A stretch of 64,000 nt of DNA from DASQZT01 sp963728965 (GCA_963728965.1 CAVSMH010000001.1:496001-560000); one strand, 5' to 3'. Shown: positions 17,590 to 27,294, counted from the first letter of the stretch. Notes: generated by a model not told the origin, from the letters alone. Numbers and translations: made by a program.

Positions 17590-18273
17590 GTGAGACGCAT
17601 TTGCCGCTACCTTCCACTATTCCTGCTACTGCTGGGAGTCCAGTTCGCCAGTGCACAGAGTGGCTTCGATGTAAATATGGGGTTCGGAACCTCCAGAGCC
17701 AAGTCGCTGGGTTTGGTCGATATTAATACCCTGTTGACTTGCACGAACTCTGCCAGCTCGACCTGCACCAAGACCCCCGATCTCGGCGGCGTGTTTATGG
17801 GTTTCGGTGCGAACCTGATGCTCTGGAGCCATTTTGGGATCGGAGGCGACGTGAGCTTCCAGCCCTCCAAACAGGATTATCTGGTGTTCCAGCAACAGGC
17901 GGCGGGCCAGTTCGGGGACATTCTCCAGTCGCGCACCACGTTCTACGATTTCAACGGCATCTTTCAGCCGATCTCGACCAAGCGGGCCGCCCTTCAGCTC
18001 GTCGGCGGCATCGGCGGCGCCAATGTGAAGTTCTATGAGAAGGTGTCTTCCAACAGCTCAGTTCTCGGCAATGCGAACTCCACCCAGTTTTTCGGGAGCT
18101 CTAATCATTTCCAGTTACACGCCGGGATTGGAGTTCAGCTTTACGCCACCGAGCACGTATTCATCCGGCCGCAGTTCGATCTTCACTATGTGACCAGCTT
18201 CTCGCAGTACGGTAGGAATGCGGTTCCCGGATTCATGGTGTGGGTCGGCTACAGTTTCGGCGATCGACCCTGA
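17590..18273 (+). CDS. Outer-membrane beta-barrel protein, unknown function
   Basis: Encodes 227 aa from a GTG with GAGGAG about 9 nt upstream. It has a signal peptide ending FASAQ, then alternating polar/hydrophobic beta strands, Gly/aromatic-rich turns and a final strand VWVGYSFG, as in OmpA-like 8-strand barrels. Two Cys near residues 54-62 may form a disulfide. No enzymatic motif is visible. Confidence 0.65.
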   Translation: MRRICRYLPLFLLLLGVQFASAQSGFDVNMGFGTSRAKSLGLVDINTLLTCTNSASSTCTKTPDLGGVFMGFGANLMLWSHFGIGGDVSFQPSKQDYLVFQQQAAGQFGDILQSRTTFYDFNGIFQPISTKRAALQLVGGIGGANVKFYEKVSSNSSVLGNANSTQFFGSSNHFQLHAGIGVQLYATEHVFIRPQFDLHYVTSFSQYGRNAVPGFMVWVGYSFGDRP

Positions 18274-18300
18274 ACCGGTCTCGCCCGCTCCCGCGCGCCG

Positions 18301-18987
18301 ATGATCGATCTCAATTGCGACATGGGCGAGCTCGACGACGCTGCGCATGAAGCGGCGTTGATGGAGTACGTCACGTCGGCGAATATCGCCTGCGGAGGGC
18401 ACGCGGGCGACGACCCCGCGATGGAACGGACGACAAGGCTGGCGCTTGCCCGGGGTGTGCGGATTGGTGCTCACCCCGGCTATCCCGACCGCGTCCGTTT
18501 CGGACGCGTCGAGATGCCGATGAGCCCGGCTGAAATCGAAGCCGCGATCGCGCAACAGATCGAGCGGCTGGACGCCATCGTCCGGCGGTGCGGGGGCGAG
18601 ATCGTACATGTGAAACCGCACGGTGCGCTGTACAACGTCGCCGTGCGCAACGCCGAAGTGGCTCGCGCCATCGGCAACGCGGTGGCGCGATGGAACCGCT
18701 CGGTGGCCCTGTTTGGGCTCGCCGGTTCACCCATGCTGGATGTGTGGCGTGAAATGGGAATGACGGTGGTGGGCGAAGCCTTCGCCGACCGCCGCTACGA
18801 ACCGGACGGGACGCTGCGGCCGCGCCGCTATCCCGACGCGCTGATCACCGACCCCCAGGCTGCCGCCCAACAGGCGCTGAACCTGGCCCGCGCCGGCAGG
18901 GCCCGGACGATTTGCGTTCATGGGGATACGCCCGGGGCAGTGGAGATTCTCAAAGCCTGCCGCACCGCCCTGCGGGGCGCAACATAA
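18301..18987 (+). CDS. pxpA: 5-oxoprolinase subunit A (LamB/YcsF family)
   Basis: Encodes 228 aa. The hallmark motifs are MIDLNCDMGE at the N-terminus, SANIACGGHAGD, GAHPGYPDR, VKPHGALYN and the C-terminal CVHGDTPGAV. In bacteria PxpA works with PxpB and PxpC to hydrolyse 5-oxoproline to glutamate. No pxpB or pxpC is adjacent, so the partners must lie elsewhere. It starts 27 nt after the barrel protein gene. The protein is slightly shorter than the usual ~250 aa, mainly at the N-terminal loop. Confidence 0.92.
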   Translation: MIDLNCDMGELDDAAHEAALMEYVTSANIACGGHAGDDPAMERTTRLALARGVRIGAHPGYPDRVRFGRVEMPMSPAEIEAAIAQQIERLDAIVRRCGGEIVHVKPHGALYNVAVRNAEVARAIGNAVARWNRSVALFGLAGSPMLDVWREMGMTVVGEAFADRRYEPDGTLRPRRYPDALITDPQAAAQQALNLARAGRARTICVHGDTPGAVEILKACRTALRGAT

Positions 18988-19089
18988 GTTCAGACCGCAC
19001 GGCACCAAAGTACTGGACCGTCACAAGTTGCTTCCGAGCGACGTGCTGGCCCATAATGTGAACTACCGCTCGGAGAAGGGTGACCACCG

Positions 19090-21933
19090 ATGGTGTGTCC
19101 CACGTGCAGTGCCGTCAATCCCGAAAACCTGAGGTTCTGCGGTCATTGCGGAACCGTACTGTATTGCCCTGACGATGCTCAAACCGTGCTGCTGGACGGC
19201 TCCACTGCCGCGGCGGCGGCTGCCACAGCCCGCTCCCCGCGGGTCGCCGCCGGACTGATTTCACCGCCGCCTGAGCCCGCTTCGTGGAGCGGCGAGCCAT
19301 CTGGAGCGATCTCGCCGTCGCAGTTAACGCCCGGCAGTGCCTTCGGATCGCGGTACCGTATCGAAGCGTTGCTGGGCGAAGGCGGCATGGGGGCGGTGTA
19401 CAAGGCCTACGATGCCGAGTTGGACCGCACCATCGCGCTGAAACTGGTGCGCCCCGAACTGGCCGTCAACGCCCAGACCATGCAGCGGTTTAAGCAGGAG
19501 CTGCTGCTGGCCAGCCGGATCTCGCAGAAGAACATCCTGCGCATCCACGACCTCGGTGACTGGAACGGCGTCAAGTTCATCACGATGGCCTTCGTGGAGG
19601 GTTCCGACCTCGCCGGCGTCATAGAAAAGCAGGGCCGGCTGTCGTTCGACCGCGCGCTCAAATTCACCATGCAGTTGTGCGAAGCCCTCCAGGCGGCGCA
19701 CGACGAAGGCGTGGTGCACCGCGACCTGAAGCCCCAGAACATCCTCATTGACGCAGCGGATAACGTGTACGTCTCCGACTTCGGACTGGCCAAGTCGCTC
19801 GAAGCGGAAGTCACCATGATGACGCGCACGGGGCAAATCCTGGGAACCCCGCGTTACATGTCTCCCGAGCAGGTGGAGGCCCGCGATGTCGATCATCGCA
19901 GCGACCTCTACTCGCTGGGGCTGATTGCCTTCGAGATGTTCACCGGAGAGTTGCCCTTTTGCGGCGATTCGGCCATGCAGCTCATGTACCAGCGGGTTAC
20001 CGAGCGGCCCCGGGACCCCAAATCGGTATGTCCCACGCTGCCCGCCTACCTCTCCGGTATTATTCTCAAGTGCCTCGAAAAAGATCCGGCAAAGCGTTAC
20101 CAAAGCGCCCGCGAAATCCTTGCCGATCTGCAATCGCATAGGGCCAGCGCCACGCGCCGCGCGGATGGGGCGGATACCATCAGCATCGTCATCCCCAAGC
20201 CGAAAGGCTCCTGGTGGCTGGCCGCCGCGGCGGTGGTGCTCGGCGCCGGACTCCTCTTAGGCATACCCGGCACGCGGCACTGGATCCTGCGTACACCGTC
20301 CGCGCCGGCGTTGGTCACGCCCCGGCATTACCTGGCGGTGCTGCCTCTGAACGCGGTCGGCGATGACGAGAAACTGAAGGCCATCGCCGGTGGCGTTGTG
20401 GACGCTCTATCGACCAAGCTGGCCGGCCTGAAAGATGTCTATCTAGCTGCGGACAACCGGGTGAACGCCGCCCTGAGCCGGTCCGATGCGCTGAAGGACC
20501 AGAAAGCCTTGGCCCGTTTTTTGGGCGTCACGCTCCTGGTGCAGGGGACCATTCAGAGCCAGTCCGACCGGATCGCGATTACGCTTACGTTGTACGATTC
20601 GTCTACCGGGCAGGCGCAGCGGTTGCGCGCGTTTGAAGGATTCCGCCGGGACCTGCTCACCATCGAGGATCAGATTTTCAACCAGGTCGTCCAGGCGCTG
20701 CTGATCCGGCAGAGTACCGAAGAGAGAAGCCGGACGGCCATCCCGGTGGCCACCAATTACGACGCCTACGAGCTGTATTTGCAGGGCCGCGACCTGCTGC
20801 GCGGCAAGCGCGACGTGAGCGATGTACAAAAGGCTTTGAAGCTGTTCGACCAGGCCGTGAAGTTGGACTTCGGGTTCGCCCGTGCCTACGCCGGGATCGC
20901 CGATGCTTCCATCATCATGTGGGACCGCACGAAGGACCGCCGCTGGGTGGACCAGGCGGTGAACTCCGCGCAACAGGCCAAGACGCTCAACCAGAACCTC
21001 CTCGAAGCGCATCTTGCGCTCGGTACCGCCTATGGCGCCATCGGCAGGGCGGAAGAGTCCATCTACGAGCTGACCCAGGCCCGCGATCTGGCGCCCAATT
21101 CCGACGATGCGCTCCGCCGGCTAGCAAAGGCGTACCAGGCCGCCGGCCGTAAGATCGAGGCCATCGCCGCGTTTGCGAGAGCCAAAGACGTCAATCCGTT
21201 CCTGTGGCGCAACTACAACGATCTCGGCGCGGCATACCTCGCTTTTGGAGAGAATGAGAAAGCCCTCGAGGTGTTTCGCGAAGCCGCCGGGCGGCAACCC
21301 GACAATGCCTTCCCATGGTCCAACATGGGCGTGGTGTACTACAACCAGGGCAACTGGGCCGAGTGCATCACCGCCTTCCGGCAAGCCATGGACCTCCAGC
21401 CCGGCAACGCGCTGTTTCAGTCGAACCTCGGAGTGGCTTACTTCTTTGCGGGGAAATACGCCGAAGCGGCTACGCAGTTTAGAAGGGCCGTGGAGTTGAG
21501 TCCGAATGATGCGCGATACCGCGCCTATCTCGGGGATGCCTACCGGTGGCTGGACCAGACGGACCAAGCCATGCGCGCCTACGACCAAGCCGTCACCTTC
21601 GCCCTGAAAGAGGTGGAGTTGAACCCGAGAAACATCGATGCGCTGGGGGTGTTGGCCATGTGCTACGCCAAGATGGGCGACTCAGGCAAAGCCCTCAGTT
21701 TCATTCGCCGGGCTCGCCAGATTGAGCCAGAAAACGAGGACCTCATGTACAAGGAGGCCACGGTTCACGCGTTGGGACACCAAACCAGCGAATCGATTGC
21801 CAGCTTGCGGGCCGCGCTCGAGCATGGCCATTCCGTCGAGGAAGCCAAGAGCGATCCGGAATTGAAGACCATTCGGGAAGCGCCCGAATTTGCCATACTC
21901 CTAAAGGACCTCGCGGCGAAATCCGGAAAGTAA
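19090..21933 (+). CDS. Zinc-ribbon Ser/Thr protein kinase with TPR sensor domain
   Basis: Encodes 947 aa. Residues 1-25 are a zinc ribbon (CPTCSA and CGHCG). Residues about 80-350 are a Hanks-type kinase: glycine loop GEGGMGAVYKAYD, catalytic Lys in IALKLV, HRDLKPQNIL, DFGLAKS and GTPRYMSPEQ, so it should be active. A transmembrane helix near residues 375-395 (WWLAAAAVVLGAGLLLG) places the C-terminal half outside the cytoplasm. That half begins with a TolB-N-like segment (YLAVLPLNAVGD) and continues with at least eight TPR units (for example YNDLGAAYLAFGENEKALEVF). It probably senses envelope ligands or partners. Such kinases are very numerous in Acidobacteriota. Confidence 0.92.
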   Translation: MVCPTCSAVNPENLRFCGHCGTVLYCPDDAQTVLLDGSTAAAAAATARSPRVAAGLISPPPEPASWSGEPSGAISPSQLTPGSAFGSRYRIEALLGEGGMGAVYKAYDAELDRTIALKLVRPELAVNAQTMQRFKQELLLASRISQKNILRIHDLGDWNGVKFITMAFVEGSDLAGVIEKQGRLSFDRALKFTMQLCEALQAAHDEGVVHRDLKPQNILIDAADNVYVSDFGLAKSLEAEVTMMTRTGQILGTPRYMSPEQVEARDVDHRSDLYSLGLIAFEMFTGELPFCGDSAMQLMYQRVTERPRDPKSVCPTLPAYLSGIILKCLEKDPAKRYQSAREILADLQSHRASATRRADGADTISIVIPKPKGSWWLAAAAVVLGAGLLLGIPGTRHWILRTPSAPALVTPRHYLAVLPLNAVGDDEKLKAIAGGVVDALSTKLAGLKDVYLAADNRVNAALSRSDALKDQKALARFLGVTLLVQGTIQSQSDRIAITLTLYDSSTGQAQRLRAFEGFRRDLLTIEDQIFNQVVQALLIRQSTEERSRTAIPVATNYDAYELYLQGRDLLRGKRDVSDVQKALKLFDQAVKLDFGFARAYAGIADASIIMWDRTKDRRWVDQAVNSAQQAKTLNQNLLEAHLALGTAYGAIGRAEESIYELTQARDLAPNSDDALRRLAKAYQAAGRKIEAIAAFARAKDVNPFLWRNYNDLGAAYLAFGENEKALEVFREAAGRQPDNAFPWSNMGVVYYNQGNWAECITAFRQAMDLQPGNALFQSNLGVAYFFAGKYAEAATQFRRAVELSPNDARYRAYLGDAYRWLDQTDQAMRAYDQAVTFALKEVELNPRNIDALGVLAMCYAKMGDSGKALSFIRRARQIEPENEDLMYKEATVHALGHQTSESIASLRAALEHGHSVEEAKSDPELKTIREAPEFAILLKDLAAKSGK

Positions 21934-22003
21934 GGCGTTCGGGTTGACGGCGGGCGCCCGGCTGGAGGAATATGGTTGACTGCTTGTTGCACGGGGAGGG
22001 GAC

Positions 22004-22723
22004 ATGTTTCTGAGGGATACATTCCGGGTGTGGTGTGCGGCGGCTTTCCTACCGGTGGCGGCGATGGCCGGTCCGATCAAGGATCCGTCCATGGGGATTG
22101 CCACCGACAGCCTGAGCGATCCTATTACGACCGCCACCATGTTCAGCCCCAATGGCAACGGAGGTGGCGCGTTCGGTTTCTACAACGCCACGGGGTTTTT
22201 CATTCGAGGCCTGGAATTCGGCACGTTCATTCTGCCGGACCTCACCCCGCAGCAGTTGGCGGGTGTTTTCTCCTGCAACGACGCAGTCACTCCCGGGCAT
22301 GCCAATCCCTTTTTCCTGAACTGCGCCATCGGCTACACACCGTCCACCGGCGAACTCCGGATCGATTTCTTCGGCACTTTCCCCGAGGAAGTGCCGGGCG
22401 ACGCCACCGATTCCGAAGCCGGTGAGCACGAGGGTATTCCGCCGATTCTGCCGCGCTGCCTGGATACGCCGGATGCTCCGGGGTGCCGGGGGGTTGGTCA
22501 TTTCGTCGTGACGCTGAACGACAACTACAGCCGCTCCCCGTCGGGAACCGGTGGATGGTCGACCACTGCGACTCCGGACATCTTCCTGCCGGGGGGACCG
22601 GTCTTCAGCGTGCTTCGCATTGACACCGCACCTGAACCTGCAACGATCGGGCTGGCTTTCGGTGCCCTGGCGGCGCTGTCGGGGCTCGCCTGGCGCCGCC
22701 GGAAAACCCAGCGTCCCCGTTGA
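22004..22723 (+). CDS. PEP-CTERM sorting-domain protein
   Basis: Encodes 239 aa with a signal peptide (AAAFLPVAAMAG) and a C-terminal sorting signal: a Pro-Glu-Pro motif (APEPATIG), then a hydrophobic helix (LAFGALAALSGLAW) and a basic tail (RRRKTQRPR). Exosortase is expected to cleave and anchor it, or route it to an exopolysaccharide layer. The central part is Gly/Thr rich, with no known catalytic motif and a few Cys (FSCNDA, NCAIG, RCLDTPDAPGC). No exosortase is in the window. Confidence 0.85.
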   Translation: MFLRDTFRVWCAAAFLPVAAMAGPIKDPSMGIATDSLSDPITTATMFSPNGNGGGAFGFYNATGFFIRGLEFGTFILPDLTPQQLAGVFSCNDAVTPGHANPFFLNCAIGYTPSTGELRIDFFGTFPEEVPGDATDSEAGEHEGIPPILPRCLDTPDAPGCRGVGHFVVTLNDNYSRSPSGTGGWSTTATPDIFLPGGPVFSVLRIDTAPEPATIGLAFGALAALSGLAWRRRKTQRPR

Positions 22724-22785
22724 TCGCAGCGCGGCGACCGTGTCCGCCGGGAAAGCGCGGCACGCACGCGTAGCCGCGCCCCTGC

Positions 22786-23424
22786 TCAAAACGTGATCCC
22801 CACCAGGAACTCCGCCTGGTTCTGATTGCTCTGGAGAAAGCTGTTGGCATCCAGGAAGTGCTTGGCGCCCCATCTTGTGTAGCGGAGCTCGGGCACGATG
22901 TGGACCAGCACGTGAATATCGAGCCCGGCGCCAATCACGAAACCAGTGGTGGTCTTCTTGTGTAGCTCCATCGGAGACGAACTGGTGGTCGTGGTAGTGT
23001 TGCCTCCAACTGTCTCCCTGACGGTTTGCGTGAGACCCTGCAGGGTGTCGAAGGCGACCCCGCCATCCACAAACGGGCGGAGGATGCCGCCGGGAAACCG
23101 GTACTTCGCCAGCAGCGGGAACTCCCAGGCGTTGCCCGTCGTGTTCGCACTCTGGATCACCGTGGTCACGCCGGTCGTGCCGCTGTTGCTGGCATAATTC
23201 AGGTGACGATACAGCGCATCCACTTCGACCCCGAAACCAAAGGGAAGCCGCAATTCGGCCGAGACTCCGATAATGTACCGATTGGGAACCGAAGTGTAGT
23301 TAACGTGTCCGGATTCCACCGTGGAGAGAAAATCCGTCAGGGGCACGCCACCTTTGATACCCGCCGAGAACGGCTGGGAACAGGCGCAGGCAGTGGCCAG
23401 CAGGAACGGCAACAGAGCTCTCAT
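22786..23424 (-). CDS. Outer-membrane beta-barrel protein
   Basis: Encodes 212 aa. The signal peptide (LLPFLLATACACSQ) could instead be a lipobox. The body has alternating amphipathic strands (IGVSAELRLPFGFGVEVDALY), a Thr-rich loop (NTTTTTSSS) and a terminal strand ending VGITF with a C-terminal Phe, the usual signal for outer-membrane insertion. It is probably an 8-strand porin-like barrel of the OmpW/OmpA-N class, function unknown. It is convergent with the PEP-CTERM gene. Confidence 0.7.
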   Translation of the reverse strand: MRALLPFLLATACACSQPFSAGIKGGVPLTDFLSTVESGHVNYTSVPNRYIIGVSAELRLPFGFGVEVDALYRHLNYASNSGTTGVTTVIQSANTTGNAWEFPLLAKYRFPGGILRPFVDGGVAFDTLQGLTQTVRETVGGNTTTTTSSSPMELHKKTTTGFVIGAGLDIHVLVHIVPELRYTRWGAKHFLDANSFLQSNQNQAEFLVGITF

Positions 23425-23487
23425 GATGCACCTTACGAAGAAAGGGGTGCAATGGTTTCTGTATGTGTGAAACCTTGCTCGGTTAAC

Positions 23488-24216
23488 TCACACTCGCAGC
23501 GAAAAAGATTCGCCGAGATAGATTTTCTTGACTTCCGGGTCCCGTTCCAGCGCCTCCGGGCTGCCGGCGCGGAGAATGCGTCCCTTGTTGATAATGTAGG
23601 CGCGATCAGTGACCACCAGCGTCTCGCGCACCGCATGGTCGGTGATCAGGATGCCGATTCCCGAACGCTTGAGGTCGAAAATGATTCGCTGGAGTTCCAG
23701 TACCTGGATGGGGTCGATTCCGGAAAAGGGTTCGTCGAGCAGCAGGAAACTGGGGTTGATCACCAGTGAGCGGGCGATCTCGACGCGCCGCCGTTCGCCC
23801 CCCGACAGCATGTAGCCGCGGCTGCGCCGCACCTGTTCCAGCCCCAGTTGGTCGATCAGCCGCTCCATGGTTTCGCGGCGCTCGTGAGAACTCATCGGCC
23901 GCGTCTCCAGAATCGCCATCAGGTTCTCTTCCACGCTCAGCTTGCGGAAGACTGACGCTTCCTGCGGAAGATAGCTGATGCCCCGCCGGGCGCGCTGGTA
24001 CATCGGGAGCAGGGTGATGTCCTCTTCATCGACCAGGACGCGGCCTGAATCGGGACTGATGAGTCCCACAATCATGTAGAACGAAGTGGTCTTACCCGCG
24101 CCGTTCGGGCCCAGCAGGCCCACCACCTCGCCCTGCTGCACGAACAGCGATACATCGTCCACCACCGTCCGTCCGCGATAATTTTTCGAGATTCGTTTGG
24201 TTTCGAGCTTGCTCAT
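23488..24216 (-). CDS. lptB: Lipopolysaccharide export ATP-binding protein LptB
   Basis: Encodes 242 aa, the usual LptB length. Walker A is GPNGAGKTTSFY, the ABC signature is YMLSGGERRRVEIARSL, Walker B is FLLLDEPFSGIDPI, and the switch His is in LITDHAVRETL. These match LptB closely. It powers extraction of lipopolysaccharide from the inner membrane together with LptFG. It lies 52 nt after the lptC-lptA fusion on the same strand, as expected for an lpt operon. Confidence 0.95.
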   Translation of the reverse strand: MSKLETKRISKNYRGRTVVDDVSLFVQQGEVVGLLGPNGAGKTTSFYMIVGLISPDSGRVLVDEEDITLLPMYQRARRGISYLPQEASVFRKLSVEENLMAILETRPMSSHERRETMERLIDQLGLEQVRRSRGYMLSGGERRRVEIARSLVINPSFLLLDEPFSGIDPIQVLELQRIIFDLKRSGIGILITDHAVRETLVVTDRAYIINKGRILRAGSPEALERDPEVKKIYLGESFSLRV

Positions 24217-24268
24217 GGCCGTTGGCGGAGAGGGCTAATAGAGCGTGACGGCTCTCCTGTGACTGCGG

Positions 24269-26554
24269 TTACTTGCGCTGCAGACGGCTTTGGCCTGGGC
24301 GGGCGGAAGACCCATTCACCAGAAGCCTATCATCGTTGGCAAAGTAGGTCAAATCGGAGCCCTCGGTGGTCTCCAGCTTTCCGTTCGATTTCTTCACCAC
24401 CAGCCGCGGTTCGCCGCCGTTCAAGAACACGTGCTGGTCGCTGGTGTAGTATTCGCCATGCTCCCCGGTGCCGGTGCGCACGCCGGCGCGGTTGTTCTGG
24501 ACCATACGCACGGCCCCGTCGGCGATGGCTTTTTCAAGGCGCGAGTCGGCACCGGTATCGGCCAGGTATGCATTCAGCTCTTTGCCATTCACCTGAAGGC
24601 CGGGCCGGTCCAGAACAACTCCCCCGCTGTACCGCGCCAGCCGGTTTTCGTCCGTATAGACCAGGTGCGGGGCATGCACGAGCGTCAGCACCGGTGAGCC
24701 CACGCTCTTCTTCTGCGGATTCTTGGGATCGGCCTTCGGTTCCTCCCAGAGAGTGGTCACGACGTTCCCGTCGGCCACCAGGATGCGTTTCTCGCGATCG
24801 ATATCGATCGCCGACGCCTGAATGCGATTGGCCCCCTGCCAGAGGGTGACGCCGCCTTCATAGTGAACGCGGCGGTTGCGGTGCGAAGAGTCCATCTGTT
24901 GGGCCTGTGCCTGCAGCGGCTGATCGCCCGAGAGCAGTTCCGAATTCTTCTTCTTATCGGGCAATCGGCTCGAGGTCACGTTCCCCGTGGCGGTGTAGTC
25001 GCCGGTCCGCTGGTCCATGCGGATCCGGTCGGCGGCGGTCGAGCCGCTTGGATCCCACATCCGCGCCCCTGTCTCCAGGAGGATCACGTCCCGGGCCGAA
25101 TCCAGCGTGGCTTTGCTGGCGCGGGCCCGGCGGTCCCCCTGTTCATAGCTGAAGTCTCCGGATTGTTCCATCGTCGCCAGGCGGCTGCCGTTGGGCTCGA
25201 AATTCGCGACGATCTGGCGGCTGGTGGTGACCGACGGCGGGATCTTGCGTTTGATTTCATCAGGGCTGGGATCGGTCTGGGTGCGAACGTCGGTTGCCCG
25301 GAACGACTGGATCCGGTTCTGGCCCCCATAGGCAATCACCATGTTGCTGCCATCCAGGCGGCGATGGTGCTGCGCCGAAAGGTTAGGGATGAATTCCAGC
25401 GTCCCGGGAGTGTGTGCCATCACGTTGTCGATCTCGTGTCCGCCGTCCCTCATTTTCATATTGAGGCGGTCGCTGTGCAGCACGTGGGTTTCGGGCATCG
25501 GCCGCCCCGCAATGGGCAGCGGCCGGGAGGTCATCACGCTGTTTCCCGACGTGTCCACGGTGGAGAGGACGCTGTCGCCGGTGGCTGTGTCGAATCCCAT
25601 CTCCACGTGGAATGCGGTCACGGTGGTCTCCGCGGTGGGCGAGTTTGAAACCAGCCGCGCGTTGGTCTGCCCGGTGATCTTCCGGATCACCCCGTCCTCA
25701 TCAAAATCGATCCAAAGCTGGTCGGCCGCGTATTGCAGCTTCCGGTTCGGATATGCGTCGGTACCGTGCGCTTTGGTGGCATCGATCTTGGCGATGGACT
25801 TGTGGTGCTCGCTGTCTTCCTGAAGCTGGATGGTGACATTCTCCCCCTCGACCACCATGCTGTCCCGCTTGAGACGCCCCCATGGGGTGAGCAGAATCTG
25901 CGAATCCTTCTCGCGATACTCGAGCCGGCCCGCCTCGATCTCCATCGGTTTGGCGTGCGGCCCGAGCGTCTTCCAATGCATGACCACGTCGTGCTTCATG
26001 ATCAGCGCAAGGGTTGTGGGATCGTAGGACGCGCCCATCGCGGTACCGGTGCCGCGCTCGAAAACGAAGTCCGCAGACCGCTCGGTCTCCACCCGGCCGG
26101 AGGCGCTGTCGCAGGTCACCCCGGAGGTCTTGATGGAAACCGGCGTGTGCTTGGGCTCGCCGGACATGGGCAGGTCGAGAGTGATCTCCACCGCCCCATC
26201 GGAATACACATGGTGGTCCTCACTGAAAATCGAAGCCGCCGAGCTCTTGACCAGGTTATAGGCATCGCCGGCCTTGTTAGGCAGTTTCAGGACGATGCCG
26301 GTGAGGTCGGCACGCGACGAGTCCCTGACCTGTTTGAACTCATCGGCTTGGAGGTCGAAGATGACGCGCCCCGTTTTGGTGTCCTGCTGGACCCACACGT
26401 AACCTTTCGAGGAGGCATTCAACCCCGGGGGCAGGGGAGCCGGTTTGGGAGGCGCCGCGGCTTCCTGGGCATTTCTCTGTGCCCGGTACGTGAAGCCGAT
26501 ACCGCCGAGGATCGCGACTATGGCGACCAGGAGGAGCCAGCGCGTGCCTCGCAT
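24269..26554 (-). CDS. LptC-LptA fusion, LPS transport bridge protein
   Basis: Encodes 761 aa. The start is placed at MRGTRWLLLVAIVAILGGIGF, which gives an N-terminal membrane anchor; the frame is open further upstream but overlaps the divergent asparaginase-type gene. The first ~200 residues have LptC character (anchor plus beta-jellyroll, SSAASIFSEDHHVYSDGAVEI), and the rest contains several OstA/LptA-like blocks such as YEGGVTLWQGANRIQA, ARYSGGVVLDRPGLQVNGKEL and LNGGEPRLVVKKS. The fused protein would span the periplasm from LptBFG towards LptD. Separate LptC and LptA are about 190 aa each, so this one is unusually long. Confidence 0.8.
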   Translation of the reverse strand: MRGTRWLLLVAIVAILGGIGFTYRAQRNAQEAAAPPKPAPLPPGLNASSKGYVWVQQDTKTGRVIFDLQADEFKQVRDSSRADLTGIVLKLPNKAGDAYNLVKSSAASIFSEDHHVYSDGAVEITLDLPMSGEPKHTPVSIKTSGVTCDSASGRVETERSADFVFERGTGTAMGASYDPTTLALIMKHDVVMHWKTLGPHAKPMEIEAGRLEYREKDSQILLTPWGRLKRDSMVVEGENVTIQLQEDSEHHKSIAKIDATKAHGTDAYPNRKLQYAADQLWIDFDEDGVIRKITGQTNARLVSNSPTAETTVTAFHVEMGFDTATGDSVLSTVDTSGNSVMTSRPLPIAGRPMPETHVLHSDRLNMKMRDGGHEIDNVMAHTPGTLEFIPNLSAQHHRRLDGSNMVIAYGGQNRIQSFRATDVRTQTDPSPDEIKRKIPPSVTTSRQIVANFEPNGSRLATMEQSGDFSYEQGDRRARASKATLDSARDVILLETGARMWDPSGSTAADRIRMDQRTGDYTATGNVTSSRLPDKKKNSELLSGDQPLQAQAQQMDSSHRNRRVHYEGGVTLWQGANRIQASAIDIDREKRILVADGNVVTTLWEEPKADPKNPQKKSVGSPVLTLVHAPHLVYTDENRLARYSGGVVLDRPGLQVNGKELNAYLADTGADSRLEKAIADGAVRMVQNNRAGVRTGTGEHGEYYTSDQHVFLNGGEPRLVVKKSNGKLETTEGSDLTYFANDDRLLVNGSSARPGQSRLQRK

Positions 26555-26714
26555 GGGGATAAGACCAGTGTAGCGCGCGATTCGGTCCTTGCCTCCGGGC
26601 CCATGGGAAGCAAGTCGCGCTTGCGCCTGCCAAGGATGCCGCGCGGTGCCACCTGCAGCTTGGCGGGCTTGCACCATGGCCTCTGGGCCCGCGGTTGCTA
26701 TACTCAGGGCGGCC

Positions 26715-27209
26715 ATGTCTCAGCGCATCCAGATCTTCGTCACCGGTGGCACCTTCGACAAGGAGTACAACGAGTTGACCGGTGAGTTGTACTTCCAGCG
26801 CACACACGTGCCTGAAATGCTGGAGCGCGGACGGTGCCGGGTCCCGGTCGATATCGAAACCCTCATGATGATCGACAGCCTTCAGATGAACGATTCCGAC
26901 CGGCAGTTGATTCTTGACCGCTGCGCCGCCTCGGCCCATTCGCGCATCGTGATCACTCACGGCACCGATACCATGGAACAGACGGCAGCCCTGCTGGGTA
27001 AGCACATCCGGGACAAGACCGTGGTCTTGACCGGCGCCATGGTGCCCTACACGTTTGGCAGTTCCGATGGAATGTTCAACCTGGGGACGGCCTTGGCTTT
27101 CGTCCAAGGGCTCGGCCCGGGGGTGTTTGTGGCCATGAACGGACGGTGCTTTGGCTGGGACTCGGTGCGCAAGAACCGGGAGCTGGGAGTCTTCGAACAA
27201 GAATCTTAG
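26715..27209 (+). CDS. Asparaginase-domain protein (N-terminal domain only)
   Basis: Encodes 164 aa. Two catalytic signatures of type I/II L-asparaginases are visible: IFVTGGTFDKEYN at the N-terminus (first active-site Thr) and IVITHGTDTMEQTAALL (Thr-Asp). Full asparaginases are ~330 aa; this protein ends after the first domain (GRCFGWDSVRKNRELGVFE) and lacks the C-terminal domain. Stand-alone proteins of this length exist in many genomes, so it need not be a broken gene. The substrate is unknown. It diverges from lptCA. Confidence 0.75.
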   Translation: MSQRIQIFVTGGTFDKEYNELTGELYFQRTHVPEMLERGRCRVPVDIETLMMIDSLQMNDSDRQLILDRCAASAHSRIVITHGTDTMEQTAALLGKHIRDKTVVLTGAMVPYTFGSSDGMFNLGTALAFVQGLGPGVFVAMNGRCFGWDSVRKNRELGVFEQES

Positions 27210-27264
27210 CGCGTCATTGTCAATGCTAATAATTCCTTAGTTTCTAGTGGTTTACAAATAGTTA

Positions 27265-27294
27265 TTGTCACTCTGAGGGCGAGTGTGCTAATAA
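27265..27294 (+). promoter_or_regulatory. CIRCE-like operator overlapping groESL promoter
   Basis: TTGTCACTC (27265-27273), a 9-nt spacer and GTGTGCTAA (27283-27291) match the CIRCE consensus TTAGCACTC-N9-GAGTGCTAA at 7/9 and 8/9 positions. The same bases provide a -35 (TTGTCA, 27265) and a -10 (TAATAA, 27289) 18 bp apart. HrcA bound here would block RNA polymerase. The groES ATG is ~110 nt downstream with a GGAGG site. Confidence 0.7.
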
